Made by a program: the position numbers and the translations under genes
The notes under the pieces: generated by a model
What the model saw: the letters and a program-made list of their open reading frames with translations, nothing else
Told to the model about the DNA's origin: nothing
The model's database searches: none
IMG/VR virus record: IMGVR_UViG_3300036861_000397
Location: 1-42,726 of that record
Reading direction: 5' to 3' (one strand)
Length of the DNA stretch: 42,726 bases
Source: a virus
Shown: positions 29,938 through 36,518 of the stretch, one piece after another
How the letters are laid out: each line of letters begins with the position of its first letter
How positions within the stretch are numbered: position 1 is the first letter of the stretch

Positions 29938-30492
29938 TCATTTGATTTCGAGCCTCTTGCCCTGAACCATTTTTGCCCCTGGTATTTCAACCCCGGCCTT
30001 GAGATCCTCAGCTATCATCTTTTTACTCAGTGCCAGTGGTGGAAGTGGCGGCTGATAAAAGTACGTTTCCGGCACGGCATTCTGATCGGTGATCTCGACA
30101 TGAGGCGGGTTATTACGCAACCTGATCTCATGGGCATTACCTGAGATCCGTTCCACGCCCATCATTGCCATCACATCCATGATGTAGCGCTCCATGCGTT
30201 CCTTGGCCCGCTGTATCGACTTTTTGCGTTCCCGAAGCCGGTCGATCTCATCTTCGATAGCCAGCTCGGTAGATTCCACATGCCGCATGAACTTACAGAC
30301 CCGATCACGCTTCTCCATCGTCGCATCTGTGAAAGCCGCGATGCGGGCCAGTGTCTCAGGCGGCGGCTCGATTCCCTCTTCGTCGCAGATGCGGATCTCG
30401 TCGAAGACGGCCAGCAGATCCCGCTCAAGTTCGTAGAGCGACGGCAGATCAGAAAGGGATGTTCTCGGCGTCAAGTTCTTTGTTGTGCTCAT
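29938..30492 (-). CDS. Gp157-like protein
   Basis: A protein of 184 residues of the Siphovirus Gp157 family: an N-terminal helical region LYELERDLLAVFDEIRICDEEGIE... RIAAFTDATMEKRDRVCKFMRHVESTELAIEDEIDRLRERKKSIQRAKERMERYIMDVMAMMGVERI, then the C-terminal strand pattern RLRNNPPHVEI... VPETYF... KMIAEDLKAGVEIPGAKMVQGKRLEI. It is usually found with single-strand annealing proteins and is thought to act in recombination or resistance; here it overlaps the annealing-type gene by 44 nt. Confidence 0.85.
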   Translation of the reverse strand: MSTTKNLTPRTSLSDLPSLYELERDLLAVFDEIRICDEEGIEPPPETLARIAAFTDATMEKRDRVCKFMRHVESTELAIEDEIDRLRERKKSIQRAKERMERYIMDVMAMMGVERISGNAHEIRLRNNPPHVEITDQNAVPETYFYQPPLPPLALSKKMIAEDLKAGVEIPGAKMVQGKRLEIK

Positions 30493-31444
30493 TGATTTTC
30501 TTTTCTGCGTTCTGGATCAGCACGTTCAAATCGTTCGGGCCGCATTTCTCGGCAAGGTCAAAAGTTTTCTTGCGCTGTTCGTCGGTAAAGACGGAATGAT
30601 TCATCATCTCCACCAAAAGCAAGCGCTTAGACTGAATGGCTTTGTCTATAGTGGCGGTAGGCTCCGGTGCCGCCTTGCTTCTGGAAAGTTTCTCGCAAAT
30701 CTCGTCGTACCTTGAAGCAAGCACTTCTTTGGCGCTCTCAAAGCCGAATGTCTTCAACACGGCGTGGATATCGTCATTGTCGTGGCCAGCCTCTCCACCA
30801 ATGGCGAACATGCGCTTGCGCTGGCCTTCCTTGATCTTCTTTCCCTTGGCGGGGGGCGGAATGTTGTCGCTCTCGATGGGCCGATTCTTTTTGTAATCCG
30901 CTATGCCGTCCATTTCCTCTGCCGGAGTAGGAGCGAATCCTGCCAGCACCACAACCCAAGAGAAGACGTTACGGAGTGCCTTGGCACACGCCCTGGTCTG
31001 GGCCATTGAGCGGAGTTGGAACAGTGGCTTGTTGGACCAGTTCTTCTCATCTGAAAGACACATCGCTTCACCGGATGAAATCACTTGCCCGGTGCTCACC
31101 AGGATCACATCCGCCATTGCCTCGAAGCCTTTGACTTCCCCGAATTCAACGAATCTGGTTTCCCGCACCTTGGAAGTGGCCCCGTAGAATCTGGCGATCA
31201 AGGCCCAATCGTCGCTCTCGACGTATTGCTTGCCGCCAAACATGACTTTGCGTGGCTTGGAGGAAATCACCTGCTGCAAGGCTTGGGCGGCGCGTTTGGC
31301 TTCCTGCAGAATCACGTCTGGAGGCCGTGAAACGGAGAGCAGTTGTTGCTCCGGCTGTGCGACAACCAGTGCCAATTCTTCGCTTTCAGTTAATGCTTCC
31401 TGGTTATTCACAATAGTCCTTCGATTTCCCATCGCTTTATCCAT
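30449..31444 (-). CDS. Single-strand annealing / recombination-type protein with SSB-like C-terminus
   Basis: A protein of 331 residues (or 327 from the ATG at 31432). VMFGGKQYVESDDWALIARFYG... and FQLRSMAQTRACAKALRNVFSWVVVLAGFAPTPAEEMDG are motifs of a conserved phage protein commonly encoded beside Gp157, probably with an Erf/Rad52-like annealing role. Residues about 205-300 are helical. The last residues, ELDAENIPF, resemble the acidic IPF tip of SSB proteins that recruits repair factors. The assignment to recombination is from motif resemblance and gene neighbours. Confidence 0.6.
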   Translation of the reverse strand: MDKAMGNRRTIVNNQEALTESEELALVVAQPEQQLLSVSRPPDVILQEAKRAAQALQQVISSKPRKVMFGGKQYVESDDWALIARFYGATSKVRETRFVEFGEVKGFEAMADVILVSTGQVISSGEAMCLSDEKNWSNKPLFQLRSMAQTRACAKALRNVFSWVVVLAGFAPTPAEEMDGIADYKKNRPIESDNIPPPAKGKKIKEGQRKRMFAIGGEAGHDNDDIHAVLKTFGFESAKEVLASRYDEICEKLSRSKAAPEPTATIDKAIQSKRLLLVEMMNHSVFTDEQRKKTFDLAEKCGPNDLNVLIQNAEKKINEHNKELDAENIPF

Positions 31445-31842
31445 CTGTGGATAATCGCAATAGAGAATCCAAAATGATCGGCGATATTTTGGTATGTACC
31501 ACCAGACCGCCTGAGATTGATTATCTGATTCTTAAAGACTGGAACTCTTTGGACGCGAAGTTTTGGAAGAATATCTTTGCGACCATGGCAAGAAAGGCAA
31601 AGAGTCTGGAGATTTTCGAGCGTGTTATTTTTTCTGTCTCGGTCTTTGTGATCTACGGTTATTGGTCTGCCCCATTTCTTCCTGTGTTCGGAGTCGGACA
31701 TACCACACTCGATACACTGGAATCTATCACGCTGCAAAACCTCTTGGCGTAATCCACCGGTTCCATAATGAGACTTTGTTGAGTAGCCATTTTTATTTTT
31801 GAATTCCAGCCTATCAATTCGTTGCCACTCAGCCTTAGTCAT
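31408..31842 (-). CDS. HNH endonuclease (free-standing)
   Basis: A protein of 144 residues from the ATG at 31842, which overlaps the previous stop (ATGA) with GGAG upstream. The HNH fold is clear: CIEC at 43-46, ITVDHKDRDRKNN (H65), then LQTLCLSCHGRKD with H86. A C-terminal helix-turn-helix-like region (GGTYQNIADHFGFSIAIIHRWIKRW) probably contacts DNA, as in homing endonucleases. Its last 37 bases overlap the start of the annealing-type gene, a common insertion pattern. It could be the trans-acting partner of the capsid intron, but there is no direct evidence. Confidence 0.8.
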   Translation of the reverse strand: MTKAEWQRIDRLEFKNKNGYSTKSHYGTGGLRQEVLQRDRFQCIECGMSDSEHRKKWGRPITVDHKDRDRKNNTLENLQTLCLSCHGRKDILPKLRVQRVPVFKNQIINLRRSGGTYQNIADHFGFSIAIIHRWIKRWEIEGLL

Positions 31843-32111
31843 CGTCTCTCCATCCACTGGTTTATGTTGTTCTCTGGATCTTCCGCCTTCACTCCCGGCT
31901 CCAGATTCAGCAAATCGGCAATCCTTTTAACCATCGGATCGGTTCTGACGCTGAGCGCCAGAGCCTCATCATCGCCGGTGATTAGCATGACGCGGTTCAA
32001 TTCTTCCTGTAGGGCTTTGCGTTCTTCGGTTGTCATAGGCTTTGCATCACGAAAACATTCCCTGGCGGCTGATTTTTCGACCCTTAAAAACCTGCGCGTA
32101 TCCATCCGCAT
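31839..32111 (-). CDS. Hypothetical helical protein
   Basis: A protein of 90 residues from the ATG at 32111; a shorter 65-residue form begins at the ATG of MTTEERKALQEELNRV (32036). The helical part (DDEALALSVRTDPMVKRIADLLNLEPG) is consistent. Its start is uncertain because another frame (32047-32205) overlaps the N-terminal third. It leads into the HNH gene by ATGA. Confidence 0.5.
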   Translation of the reverse strand: MRMDTRRFLRVEKSAARECFRDAKPMTTEERKALQEELNRVMLITGDDEALALSVRTDPMVKRIADLLNLEPGVKAEDPENNINQWMERR

Positions 32112-32205
32112 TGTCGAGGGGCCACGTAGAGGGGCTTCTTCGAGGAAGGCTTTCAGGAAGGAAACCGCCAGGGAATCTCATAAAATTTAACTCGCTAAAA
32201 TCCAT
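32047..32205 (-). CDS. Possible 52-residue protein overlapping the 90-residue gene
   Basis: The frame from ATG 32205 reads MDFSELNFMRFPGGFLPESLP... RKISRQGMFS. Composition is protein-like and it would precede the internal ATG of the next gene at 32036. If real, the 90-residue gene starts later. No Shine-Dalgarno is seen. Confidence 0.3.
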   Translation of the reverse strand: MDFSELNFMRFPGGFLPESLPRRSPSTWPLDNADGYAQVFKGRKISRQGMFS

Positions 32206-32255
32206 GCCCGCCCCCGCCACTGCTGCCCATGGGTCAGCAACCGATATTTCTTCAT
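32187..32255 (-). CDS. Possible 22-residue peptide
   Basis: ATG 32255 overlaps the upstream stop (ATGA) and follows AAGGTGAAGTC. The peptide is basic (MKKYRLLTHGQQWRGRAWILAS). It may serve as a coupling leader for the next frame. Low certainty. Confidence 0.3.
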   Translation of the reverse strand: MKKYRLLTHGQQWRGRAWILAS

Positions 32256-32491
32256 GACTTCACCTTGATCTCGATAAGGCCATTCCGGTGGGCGACGATC
32301 AGAATACGGCCAATCTGATAGGCTGAATTGGTGCTGCCTCGCTTCGTATCCAACGCGGTCAACATCTGCTTCTCTCCAATCTCGCTATTCAGATAACCAA
32401 GTGCAAGTTCAACTTCCTCAAGCGAAACAGTGTTACGGTGCGGCCCTCTTACAACCTTAACCGCTTTAGCCTTCTCTAGAAGTGTCGGCAT
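32252..32491 (-). CDS. Hypothetical winged-helix-like small protein
   Basis: A protein of 79 residues from the ATG at 32491, preceded by AGAGGATTT; the long frame to 32698 overlaps a membrane protein gene and is not preferred. MPTLLEKAKAVKVVRGPHRNTVSLEEVELALGYLNSEIGEKQMLTAL... GRILIVAHRNGLIEIKV has the helix-helix-strand layout of a small winged-helix domain. Confidence 0.6.
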   Translation of the reverse strand: MPTLLEKAKAVKVVRGPHRNTVSLEEVELALGYLNSEIGEKQMLTALDTKRGSTNSAYQIGRILIVAHRNGLIEIKVKS

Positions 32492-32907
32492 AAATCCTCT
32501 GACCTCACCTGCCAGCGGAAGCCATTCCAGTGAACGTCCTCCATTAGTCGGCTGCACCAGTTTTCCGCTGGAAACGCGCCAAGGTCCCGGCGTGAATTTT
32601 GTATCGCTCGTGGCCTTGGAAACCCTGCGCCGATTGTCACACCGGCGATGAAACTGAACACGCACATCACAACTACGATCACCATCCAGCACAGCCACAG
32701 AGGAAATGGCCTGAACATCGGCCTGATCTCTGCGTTATCCTTCCGCGAGCGGTGATTCAAGCCCGGTGAATGCGTAGGTGGCGGGTGCGCAGGATCTCTC
32801 TGCGCAACACAGCCGCTCGCGGAATCCCTTGGTATGCGATTGACAAGGCGATAACCCTGCTCCTTGTGCAACAGGTTAAGCTCACGAAGCTTGGAGTTGT
32901 TATTCAT
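32476..32907 (-). CDS. Membrane protein with one span
   Basis: A protein of 143 residues, ATG at 32907 overlapping the repeat gene's stop (ATGA). Residues about 67-95 are a hydrophobic span (FPLWLCWMVIVVVMCVFSFIAGVTIGAGF). The N-terminal 60 residues are Pro/Arg-rich and soluble, and the C-terminus contains WCSRLMEDVHWNGFRW. A shorter 80-residue form could start at the ATG at 32718, directly before the span. The function is unknown. Confidence 0.5.
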   Translation of the reverse strand: MNNNSKLRELNLLHKEQGYRLVNRIPRDSASGCVAQRDPAHPPPTHSPGLNHRSRKDNAEIRPMFRPFPLWLCWMVIVVVMCVFSFIAGVTIGAGFPRPRAIQNSRRDLGAFPAENWCSRLMEDVHWNGFRWQVRSEDLCRHF

Positions 32908-33863
32908 GCGACCTTTGTTCCGACGGCGATCATCTTGTCAAGTAATTGAAAGGCGCTTTTCTGTAGTATCTCGACCGTACGTTGAAGTTTCTTCCCCGCA
33001 GCGTCCCCCGCAGCGTCCCACGCAGCGTCCCACGCAGCGTCCCACGCAGCGTCCCTCGCAGCGTCCCTCGCAGCGGCCCCCGCAGCGGCCCCCGCAGCGG
33101 CCCCCGAAGCGGCCCACGCAGCGTCCCTCGCAGCGTCCCTCGCAGCGGCCCACGCAGCGTCCCCCGCAGCGGCCCTCGCAGCGTCCCACGCAGCGTCCCA
33201 CGCAGCGTCCCACGCAGCGTCCCACGCAGCGGCCCTCGCAGCGTCCCTCGCAGCGTCCCTCGCAGCGGCCCCCGCAGCGGCCCCCGCAGCGTCCCTCGCA
33301 GCGGCCCCCGAAGCGGCCCACGCAGCGTCCCCCGCAGCGGCCCTCGCAGCGTCCCACGCAGCGTCCCACGCAGCGTCCCACGCAGCGGCCCTCGCAGCGG
33401 CCCCCGCAAAGGCCCCCGAAGCGGCCGCTGCGCTGCACGCCGCATTCAAGATTTCCATTGCGGCATTTAATGATTTAGAAGAATTGATTTCTGGGAGCGC
33501 CAAAAGCGTCTCTGCCTCTTTGGTGAGATTGGCAACTTTCAACCATTGCGTCATGTAAACGCGAATCAGCCAATCACTGATAAGCCATGCGCGGAGATCC
33601 TCATCATTTTGGGTTGTCTTTGTGCCGATTACCTTGGTGATGTAAGGCTTAAGCATCTGACGATCTTCGTCGTTCATGCCGTCATTCCAGCCACGCAGAA
33701 AAGAACTTATGATCGGTGAAACGCATTTCGGGTTATCGCTCCATTTTTCCCCGGCTACATAAGCAGTGGCCTCCATTACGCAAAATGTATGATTCTCCTG
33801 GTGAGAGCCTTTCTGGAGAACAAGGGAGTCGAGATCCAGTTCACGTTTCAGTATGGTTTCCAT
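32904..33863 (-). CDS. Ala-rich tetrapeptide-repeat protein
   Basis: A protein of 319 residues. The N-terminal 140 residues are ordinary sequence with helical parts (GWNDGMNDEDRQMLKPYI, DLRAWLISDWLIRVYMTQWL). From about 150 to 292 it is a near-perfect tetrapeptide array AA[W/R/G][D/A], about 34 units, ending in a basic helix (GKKLQRTVEILQ). The family resembles phage proteins carrying an Imm5-like repeat with AAxxAA periodicity. A long helix or solenoid is expected. Its strong internal repetition and its position in the early operon make it a candidate host-interaction or anti-defence protein, but no function is known. Confidence 0.7.
   Translation of the reverse strand: METILKRELDLDSLVLQKGSHQENHTFCVMEATAYVAGEKWSDNPKCVSPIISSFLRGWNDGMNDEDRQMLKPYITKVIGTKTTQNDEDLRAWLISDWLIRVYMTQWLKVANLTKEAETLLALPEINSSKSLNAAMEILNAACSAAAASGAFAGAAARAAAWDAAWDAAWDAARAAAGDAAWAASGAAARDAAGAAAGAAARDAARDAARAAAWDAAWDAAWDAAWDAARAAAGDAAWAAARDAARDAAWAASGAAAGAAAGAAARDAARDAAWDAAWDAAWDAAGDAAGKKLQRTVEILQKSAFQLLDKMIAVGTKVA
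32995..33425. repeat. 12-bp minisatellite, about 35 units
   Basis: Tandem 12-base units of the form gcagc-g(t/g)cc-c(a/t/c)c on the plus strand, that is [T/A/G]GG-G[A/C]C-GCT-GCG on the coding strand. Only two positions vary, giving W/R/G at the first residue and D/A at the second. Blocks recur in order (for example WD,WD,WD,RA,GD,WA), which shows higher-order duplication. The array explains the long open frames seen on both strands here. Confidence 0.9.
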
Positions 33864-33912
33864 TTATGCTGCCCCCATTTTCATTGCCCTTCTGCAAAAT
33901 CTGGCGTCCTTT

Positions 33913-34131
33913 TCACTGTGTGACCGCCTCGGAATCGTCAATGAAAACATCTTTCATGCGCAGGCCGAGGGCATCGGCTATTTTTTTGATCGTCTTCGGA
34001 TTTTGGGTTTTGCCGCGCTCGATGTTGCTGATTGTGGAGACATCCACCTTGATAAGTGCGGCTAAGTCTAAGCGGGTCCAACCTTTACGGCTCCGCGCCA
34101 ACTCTAGTTTCTGTGTATCAACCTTGGGCAT
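33913..34131 (-). CDS. XRE/Cro-family transcription regulator
   Basis: A protein of 72 residues from ATG 34131. Residues about 7-62 are a Cro/C1 helix-turn-helix: LELARSRKGWTRLDLAALIKVDVSTISNIERGKTQNPKTIKKIADALGLRMKDVF. It is one domain only, like Cro or a small repressor without a dimerisation domain. The palindrome 34156-34171 lies 25-40 bases upstream of its start and is the likely operator. A TTG start at 34167 would put the palindrome inside the gene and is not preferred. Confidence 0.8.
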   Translation of the reverse strand: MPKVDTQKLELARSRKGWTRLDLAALIKVDVSTISNIERGKTQNPKTIKKIADALGLRMKDVFIDDSEAVTQ

Positions 34132-34155
34132 GCACAACGTTTTAACACAGCTCGA

Positions 34156-34171
34156 AACCTTGTGCAAGGTT
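34156..34171. promoter_or_regulatory. Operator palindrome upstream of the XRE regulator
   Basis: AACCTTG-TG-CAAGGTT: 7-bp perfect arms separated by two bases. Placement directly ahead of the XRE gene fits an autoregulatory operator. A half site-like TTGTGCA recurs at the regulator's start region. Confidence 0.6.
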
Positions 34172-34301
34172 TATTTTGTATTTCTTTGAAGGAAGTAATT
34201 ACTATCAGGCTGTGGTTGGGGAAATAGGTGACAGGCTTAGAGTTCTGCGTGAGAACCTGCGGCGGTGGTTCTTCTGCTTGCCTTGTTAACGGTCTGCGTG
34301 G

Positions 34302-34439
34302 TTATTGTTTTCCCAATTTGAGATACTTTGTACCATTAAAATACTGTCTTGGATGATCACGAAGAACGGCCTTGATCCGCGTCTGCCCATTGGCGCACTT
34401 GACGGCAAGGATTCGAACGATTCCGGTCCCTTTCTTCAT
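34302..34439 (-). CDS. Small basic protein
   Basis: A protein of 45 residues with GGAAAGAAGAG before the ATG at 34439. MKKGTGIVRILAVKCANGQTRIKAVLRDHPRQYFNGTKYLKLGKQ is basic with strand-turn-strand character. No family is recognised; the last gene of the lysis/virion transcript before the repressor region. Confidence 0.5.
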   Translation of the reverse strand: MKKGTGIVRILAVKCANGQTRIKAVLRDHPRQYFNGTKYLKLGKQ

Positions 34440-34471
34440 CTCTTCTTTCCAAAATGGATGTGGATATATGC

Positions 34472-34615
34472 CTAAAAGCGCAATATCCCGACTCCTGCAA
34501 CTGCCAGTATTAAAAACAGGACCGTAAGCAAAATCTGAAATACTTCACCCTTTCCAAAGAGCCAGTCCTTCAGGCACCAGCACGCAAAGAAAGCAAAAAT
34601 CAGAGTGAGTGTCAT
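34472..34615 (-). CDS. Small two-span membrane protein, holin candidate
   Basis: A protein of 47 residues with AGGAGGACACAAA before the ATG at 34615, a very strong Shine-Dalgarno. Two hydrophobic segments (LTLIFAFFACWCL and FQILLTVLFLILAVAGVGIL) flank a short charged loop KDWLFGKGE. Size and topology suit a small holin or antiholin, and it is in the lysis region. It could also be another membrane microprotein. Confidence 0.55.
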   Translation of the reverse strand: MTLTLIFAFFACWCLKDWLFGKGEVFQILLTVLFLILAVAGVGILRF

Positions 34616-34626
34616 TTTGTGTCCTC

Positions 34627-35097
34627 CTATTTGATTTGCCTTCCAACAAACACGCCGATCAGCAGAAGCCCCACGTCTTTGCCGGCGTCCACCACTTTCC
34701 TGAACTTAGTCCGCGTAATCATCTTCCGGTCGCGCTCGATCTGGGCTTCAAGTTTGGCCGCGTAAGTCTCGGCCCTGATCCGGCCTTCGCGCTCCAGTTC
34801 TGCAATCCGTATCCCATCGGCAATGTTTTGATCCTTGGCCTTGATCGTGGCGGCCTGCAGTTTGATATTTTCATCCTTCAGGGCGATTAGGGTGTCCTTT
34901 AGGGCACCACTCTGTTGCAGCGCTTCCCTGTCCACCAGCGCCAGGCCGATCTTCTTAACCTCTGACTCCCGGAACAGATAGAAGACGCCTTGCGGAGTTT
35001 CGATCTTACCGGGGGTCTGGGATTGCGGCCAGCAAACGCTGCACTTCAGTGTAAACAGCGTCAGGAGTGCCAAACCGAATCTTAGCTGCTTTCTCAT
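34627..35097 (-). CDS. Signal-bearing coiled-coil protein of the lysis region
   Basis: A protein of 156 residues from ATG 35097. The N-terminus MRKQLRFGLALLTLFTLKC is a signal or membrane segment. Residues 60-135 are a coiled coil (IALKDENIKLQAATIKAKDQNI..., ELEREGRIRAETYAAKLEAQIERD), and the C-terminus has a hydrophobic segment VGLLLIGVFVGRQIK. It overlaps the preceding gene by 92 nt in a different frame, as spanin pairs often do. It lacks a clean lipobox, so outer spanin is only a possibility. Confidence 0.5.
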   Translation of the reverse strand: MRKQLRFGLALLTLFTLKCSVCWPQSQTPGKIETPQGVFYLFRESEVKKIGLALVDREALQQSGALKDTLIALKDENIKLQAATIKAKDQNIADGIRIAELEREGRIRAETYAAKLEAQIERDRKMITRTKFRKVVDAGKDVGLLLIGVFVGRQIK

Positions 35098-35425
35098 CTT
35101 GGCTCTTTTTGACTTCATTCAATGTCTTGACAACCGTGGCGATCTTCACGTTGTTGGCTGCAAGCTGTCGGCTGAGCGCCGCAATGGTTTCATCGCTTCT
35201 GGCTATTTCCTTCTCCAAAACGATACGGTCCTTTTCCAGCTTGGCCTTTTCCTTTTCCCACTGTGCTTTATCGGCCTTAAGTTGCTCGTACTGGGCCTTG
35301 AACCGTCCTTCATCTTCGAGCGACTGTGACCACTGCCAGACAAAATACAAGGCGATTATGACTAGTAGGCAGATGCCGATTGCGCGCCAGTGCGATTTCA
35401 GGAAGACGATGTTCAGATATTTCAC
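35006..35425 (-). CDS. Inner-membrane spanin-like protein
   Basis: A protein of 139 residues from the GTG at 35425; the longer frame to 35503 overlaps the previous gene. A single N-terminal membrane span (AIGICLLVIIALYFVWQW) is followed by a long coiled coil (FKAQYEQLKADKAQWEKEKAKLEKDRIVLEKEIARSDETIAALS). This N-in layout is that of i-spanins (Rz-like). Context between holin-like and lysozyme genes supports it. Confidence 0.55.
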   Translation of the reverse strand: MKYLNIVFLKSHWRAIGICLLVIIALYFVWQWSQSLEDEGRFKAQYEQLKADKAQWEKEKAKLEKDRIVLEKEIARSDETIAALSRQLAANNVKIATVVKTLNEVKKSQDEKAAKIRFGTPDAVYTEVQRLLAAIPDPR

Positions 35426-35435
35426 GGTTTGTTCT

Positions 35436-35681
35436 TCATCCCTCTCTGCGCAGGATTGCTTCGGTGGCTTCTGCGTTTTGTTTTGTAAGCTCTGTGTTCG
35501 CAATGATTTCCGTATTCAATGACTGAACATCGGAATGGACGGCAGTGATCTTTTTATTGTTGTTTTGGCTGCTGGCTAAAGTCTTCCTGGCAGCGAGGTA
35601 GGACATAATTGCTGGTACTGTCGCCGGAAGCGAGGCCATCAGACCGGTAACGAAAGCGAGGATTATTTTTTCCCAGTCCAT
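35436..35681 (-). CDS. Small membrane protein, holin-like
   Basis: A protein of 81 residues from ATG 35681 with GGAGAGGTAAA upstream. MDWEKIILAFVTGLMASLPATVPAIMSYLAARKT is a membrane segment, followed by a soluble helical tail (SDVQSLNTEIIANTELTKQNAEATEAILRREG). It may be a holin, antiholin or pinholin-type partner. It follows lysozyme and precedes the spanin-like genes. Confidence 0.55.
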   Translation of the reverse strand: MDWEKIILAFVTGLMASLPATVPAIMSYLAARKTLASSQNNNKKITAVHSDVQSLNTEIIANTELTKQNAEATEAILRREG

Positions 35682-35698
35682 TTTACCTCTCCAACTTA

Positions 35699-36139
35699 TC
35701 AAGCATCAGGATAAGCTCCCGTTCTCATTATCTCTGATAACCGGCGCGCCCTCTCACCGACCTGCCTTGCCCATTGAGATTGCAGCATCATTCTGGCGGC
35801 TTCTTCGTAGCGGCCCTCGGCCACGGCGGCCAACGTGTTCTTGAATCCTAACAGGCCGTTGACTCCGAGATTGAATGCCATATTCGATAACACCATCTGG
35901 CGCGGCTCCGAGAGCGAATCGAAGAATGCAAGGTTGGCGCGAATTTTCTCGATGTGCTCATCAATGTCATTGTCCAGCATGTAATCAGCTTCATCGCGGC
36001 TGATCCCCTTGTCAGTCAGGTTCCGGCCGTAACCGATTGTCCATTTGCCTACCGTGTCGCGATACGGGAACAAGCGAAGCTCTTCGTCGATTTCCAACTG
36101 TGTGCGCAGGCGCTCCTTAAACCCTTCAATCGTTTCCAT
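35699..36139 (-). CDS. Endolysin, T4-type lysozyme (GH24)
   Basis: A protein of 146 residues that cleaves peptidoglycan glycan strands. The catalytic triad of T4 lysozyme is kept: E19 (IDEELRLF), D28 (YRDTVG), T34 (KWTIGYG), within QLEIDEELRLFPYRDTVGKWTIGYG. FNLGVNGLLGFKNTLAAV and ARRLSEIMRTG follow as the C-terminal lobe. No signal peptide or SAR segment is seen, so release needs a holin. It overlaps the receiver gene by 14 nt. Confidence 0.9.
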   Translation of the reverse strand: METIEGFKERLRTQLEIDEELRLFPYRDTVGKWTIGYGRNLTDKGISRDEADYMLDNDIDEHIEKIRANLAFFDSLSEPRQMVLSNMAFNLGVNGLLGFKNTLAAVAEGRYEEAARMMLQSQWARQVGERARRLSEIMRTGAYPDA

Positions 36140-36518
36140 TGCGGTAAATCTCCTCGGTGATGTGGTCGTAAGTTCGCACTAAGCGGTTCAACCTGTCCGG
36201 GTCGATAGGCTTCTCGAGGCAACCAACAAATCCAGCATCATAGGCTTTGGCGCGTTCCTTACCATCAGCGAGAAGGCCGGATATGGCGATAATCGGAATT
36301 GGCGCGATGTCCTTATCCTCCTTGATAACTTTGGCTGCTTCCCATCCGTTCACCTTTGGCATGGACAGATCCATTAGAATCAGGTCCGGCTTTTCGACCT
36401 TCGCTTTCTCGACCGCCTCCTGGCCATCCAGGGCCTTCACAACTTCATACTGGCTATCGATCAGGGATTCGATCATGTCCAGATCATCCGGCTTGTCGTC
36501 AACCACGAGAATCTTCAT
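36126..36518 (-). CDS. Stand-alone CheY-like receiver domain protein
   Basis: A protein of 130 residues from the ATG at 36518; the frame opens at 36527. MKILVVDDKPDD gives D7/D8, the phosphoacceptor is D50 in LILMDLSMP, with S80 at the switch position and K103 in LEKPID, so all receiver residues are present. There is no output domain. This is unusual for a phage late operon, where it sits between a membrane protein and lysozyme. Likely functions are timing lysis or rewiring host signalling, but this is inferred. Confidence 0.85.
   Translation of the reverse strand: MKILVVDDKPDDLDMIESLIDSQYEVVKALDGQEAVEKAKVEKPDLILMDLSMPKVNGWEAAKVIKEDKDIAPIPIIAISGLLADGKERAKAYDAGFVGCLEKPIDPDRLNRLVRTYDHITEEIYRNGND

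Noticed and set aside
32995-33425. CRISPR-like repeat array
   Set aside because: Units are contiguous 12-mers with no spacers and no cas genes; it is a coding minisatellite.
32864-33478. Long open frames of PQRPPQRP-, PRSVPRSV-, RGPLRGTL- and EGRCGGRC-type
   Set aside because: All are shadows of the 12-bp array. Only the Ala-rich minus frame extends with ordinary sequence beyond the repeat and couples to neighbours.
32904-33863. Diversity-generating retroelement target
   Set aside because: No reverse transcriptase or template repeat is present, and variation occurs at T/A/G and A/C positions rather than adenine-only.
34405-34425. tRNA T-loop-like GTTCGAATCC
   Set aside because: It falls inside a supported 45-codon gene and the flanking bases cannot form the T stem.
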